Made by a program: the position numbers and the translations under genes. Of a stretch of DNA of 64,000 nucleotides, positions 62,301 to 64,000 are shown in pieces. Source of the DNA: Hypoxylon rubiginosum (Eukaryota; Ascomycota; Sordariomycetes; Xylariales; Hypoxylaceae); assembly GCA_902806565.1 (NCBI GenBank), contig CADCXA010000060.1, forward strand, positions 62,001 to 126,000. Reading direction: 5' to 3'. Within the stretch, counting starts at the first letter, position 1, and each line of letters starts with the position of its first letter. Below the pieces are notes generated by a model. It saw only the letters and a list, made by a program, of their open reading frames with translations, was not told where the DNA came from and made no database searches.

Positions 62301-64000
62301 GTTAAAACTATTAATAAGTTATTTTTATATTAAAAAAAAAAACATCGGGAAAAAAACATCTTATAATTAAAAAGCTATATTATTTTAAGTTATATTAAAT
62401 AAAAAATAAATACTTTATATAGATGTTTTTTATTTTTATATTCGTTTTAATAAAAACTATTGATATTTTTATTTCACTTTAAAGTTCTTTATAAAAATAA
62501 CTTTTTTTATAAAAAATAACCGTAAAGTTTTCTTTAATATTAAAAATATATTAAACTTCTTATTTTAAAATAACCACCCTTTTATTAAACATTACTTTAA
62601 ATATAATTTAAATTACTTATAATTATAAAAAAATAATACATTTTAAATTTATATTATAAAAATAAATTATATTATTATTAAATTTTATTTAATTTAACTA
62701 GTATTTTTATCTTTTTAAATCATTTAAAAAAACAGCTATTTAACTAAAAGGAAACTAGTAATAATTTAAAATCTTAATAATTATTTTTTATATAATAAAA
62801 TTAAATATATAATTATTATTTTAAACACTTAAAAATAAATATATTAATATAAAAAAAATAATAAATAAATAACCTATTAAATATATTTATAACTTAATTT
62901 AAATTATTAATAAATTAATTATTTATTAAATTACTTTTATTATTAAAAAATATAATTTTAAATTAAATATTTTAAACTAAGTTAATATATAAAAATAAAA
63001 ATTATAAAAAAAAACTTATATAAAATTATTATTTTTACTATTAAAAATTAATAAAAATAACTTTTTTTTTTATTTATATTTTATAATTTCCCTTATATTT
63101 TTTTCTGTTTTATAAAATTCTAACGGTTATAAAATAATTTATTTATATAAATTACTTATATATATATTAATAAATAAATAAGGAAAAAAACAAAAGTTAA
63201 TAAAAATTATATATATATATTAAGGTTTAACTTTTACTAACTAAATAAAAAAAAATCTTATCTTTTTAAATTAAACGTAATAATTTAATATAATATAATA
63301 TATATTTTTAAAAGTTTTTATTTTATTTTATTAAACATATATAATTTAAATATAATAACGTTATTTTAATAATCTTAAAACCTTTTTAAATAAATTAAAT
63401 TTTAACTATTATTATATTATAAAATAATATAAAATATTTTATTAAAACCTTATCCTTATTTTTAAAAATAATAACACTTAAACAATATAATTTTAAAAAA
63501 TTAAGCCCGCTTAATAATTACTATATAATATTTTAACATATAATATTTACACGGTAAATAAATATAGTTTTTAAAAAAAAACTTTAATTTTTAAATAAAA
63601 ATTATTTATTAAATATAAACTTACTATTTTTAATAATAATAAATATAATAAACTTATAATTAAAATTTAATTATATTAATTTATTAAATTATTCTAAATT
63701 ATTAAAATCTTTTTTAAAAAACACCCAGCTAATTTTAATTATTTTTTACTTATCTTTTAAAATTTTATACACTAATATAAACTTAAATTTATATAATTTA
63801 AAATTAATATTTAAAATATAAAACCTAAAAAGTTCTATTTTATATTAAAAGTTATTATATAATAATAATAATTATAAATAAAATAAATAAAAATAAATAT
63901 AATTATATCCTTTTATTTAATTAACTTTTTAATATATATAATAATATTATTTATTACTTATAATATTTAAAATTTAAAGAAAATATATAACTATAAAAAA

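Larger units (their letters stand above)
54291..64000 (+). repeat. Family A, copy 3 (continues beyond the window)
   Basis: 54295-54590 matches 35885-36170 of copy 2. 54590-64000 then follows copy 1 from about 2100 to 12310. There is no Helitron-like element at the positions occupied in copies 1 and 2, which makes it a useful unoccupied reference (for example about 56090). Copies 2 and 3 share small insertions absent from copy 1. RIP-mutated, with no genes seen. Confidence 0.75.

Overview
The window looks like a repeat-dense, heterochromatin-like block of a filamentous ascomycete (Pezizomycotina-type) chromosome. Three long stretches (about 1-28295, 33010-44770 and 51540-64000) are overwhelmingly A/T, full of TpA and stops in every frame. 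Aligned copies of the same repeat differ almost only by C/T or G/A changes, which is the signature of repeat-induced point mutation (RIP). Two islands of normal base composition (28296-33009 and about 44770-51540) hold all the convincing genes. Those genes have short spliceosomal introns with GT...AG ends and CTAAC-type branch sites. I cannot name the species.

Layout, decoded by comparing copies inside the window. (1) A very long RIP-mutated repeat ('family A') is present in three same-strand copies: 1-15008; 22390-22719 continuing at 33232-41915; and about 54291-64000. (2) Two copies of one LTR retrotransposon (LTRs 180-182 bp, TG...CA ends, 5-bp target duplications) sit in or next to family A in opposite orientations: 15009-20699 (minus) and 22720-33231 (plus). 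(3) The second retrotransposon has been split close to its 3' LTR by a 4.7-kb unmutated island. This island carries an HNH-nuclease-like gene and a MULE-type transposase gene that has lost its 5' end. (4) A Helitron of about 8 kb (43995-51970, minus strand) encodes a two-exon Rep-helicase of about 1730 residues and carries a decayed, intron-containing gene of unknown function. Three 0.9-kb non-autonomous relatives (3597-4493, 33640-34537, 37619-38500) share its two ends and lie inside family A. Comparison with unoccupied copies shows insertion between A and T with no target duplication and a 5'-TC start. The 3' end is a terminal palindrome of about 120 bp instead of the canonical CTRR end.

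How it fits together: the Helitron Rep-helicase is the obvious candidate to mobilise the 0.9-kb derivatives. RIP has mutated the parts of the Helitron shared with these derivatives, while its single-copy coding core is intact. The MULE transposase looks inactivated (no start codon, Asn at the expected second catalytic Asp). The LTR elements and family A are too heavily mutated for their proteins to be read. No rRNA, tRNA or CRISPR was seen. A centromeric or other AT-isochore location is possible but not demonstrated.
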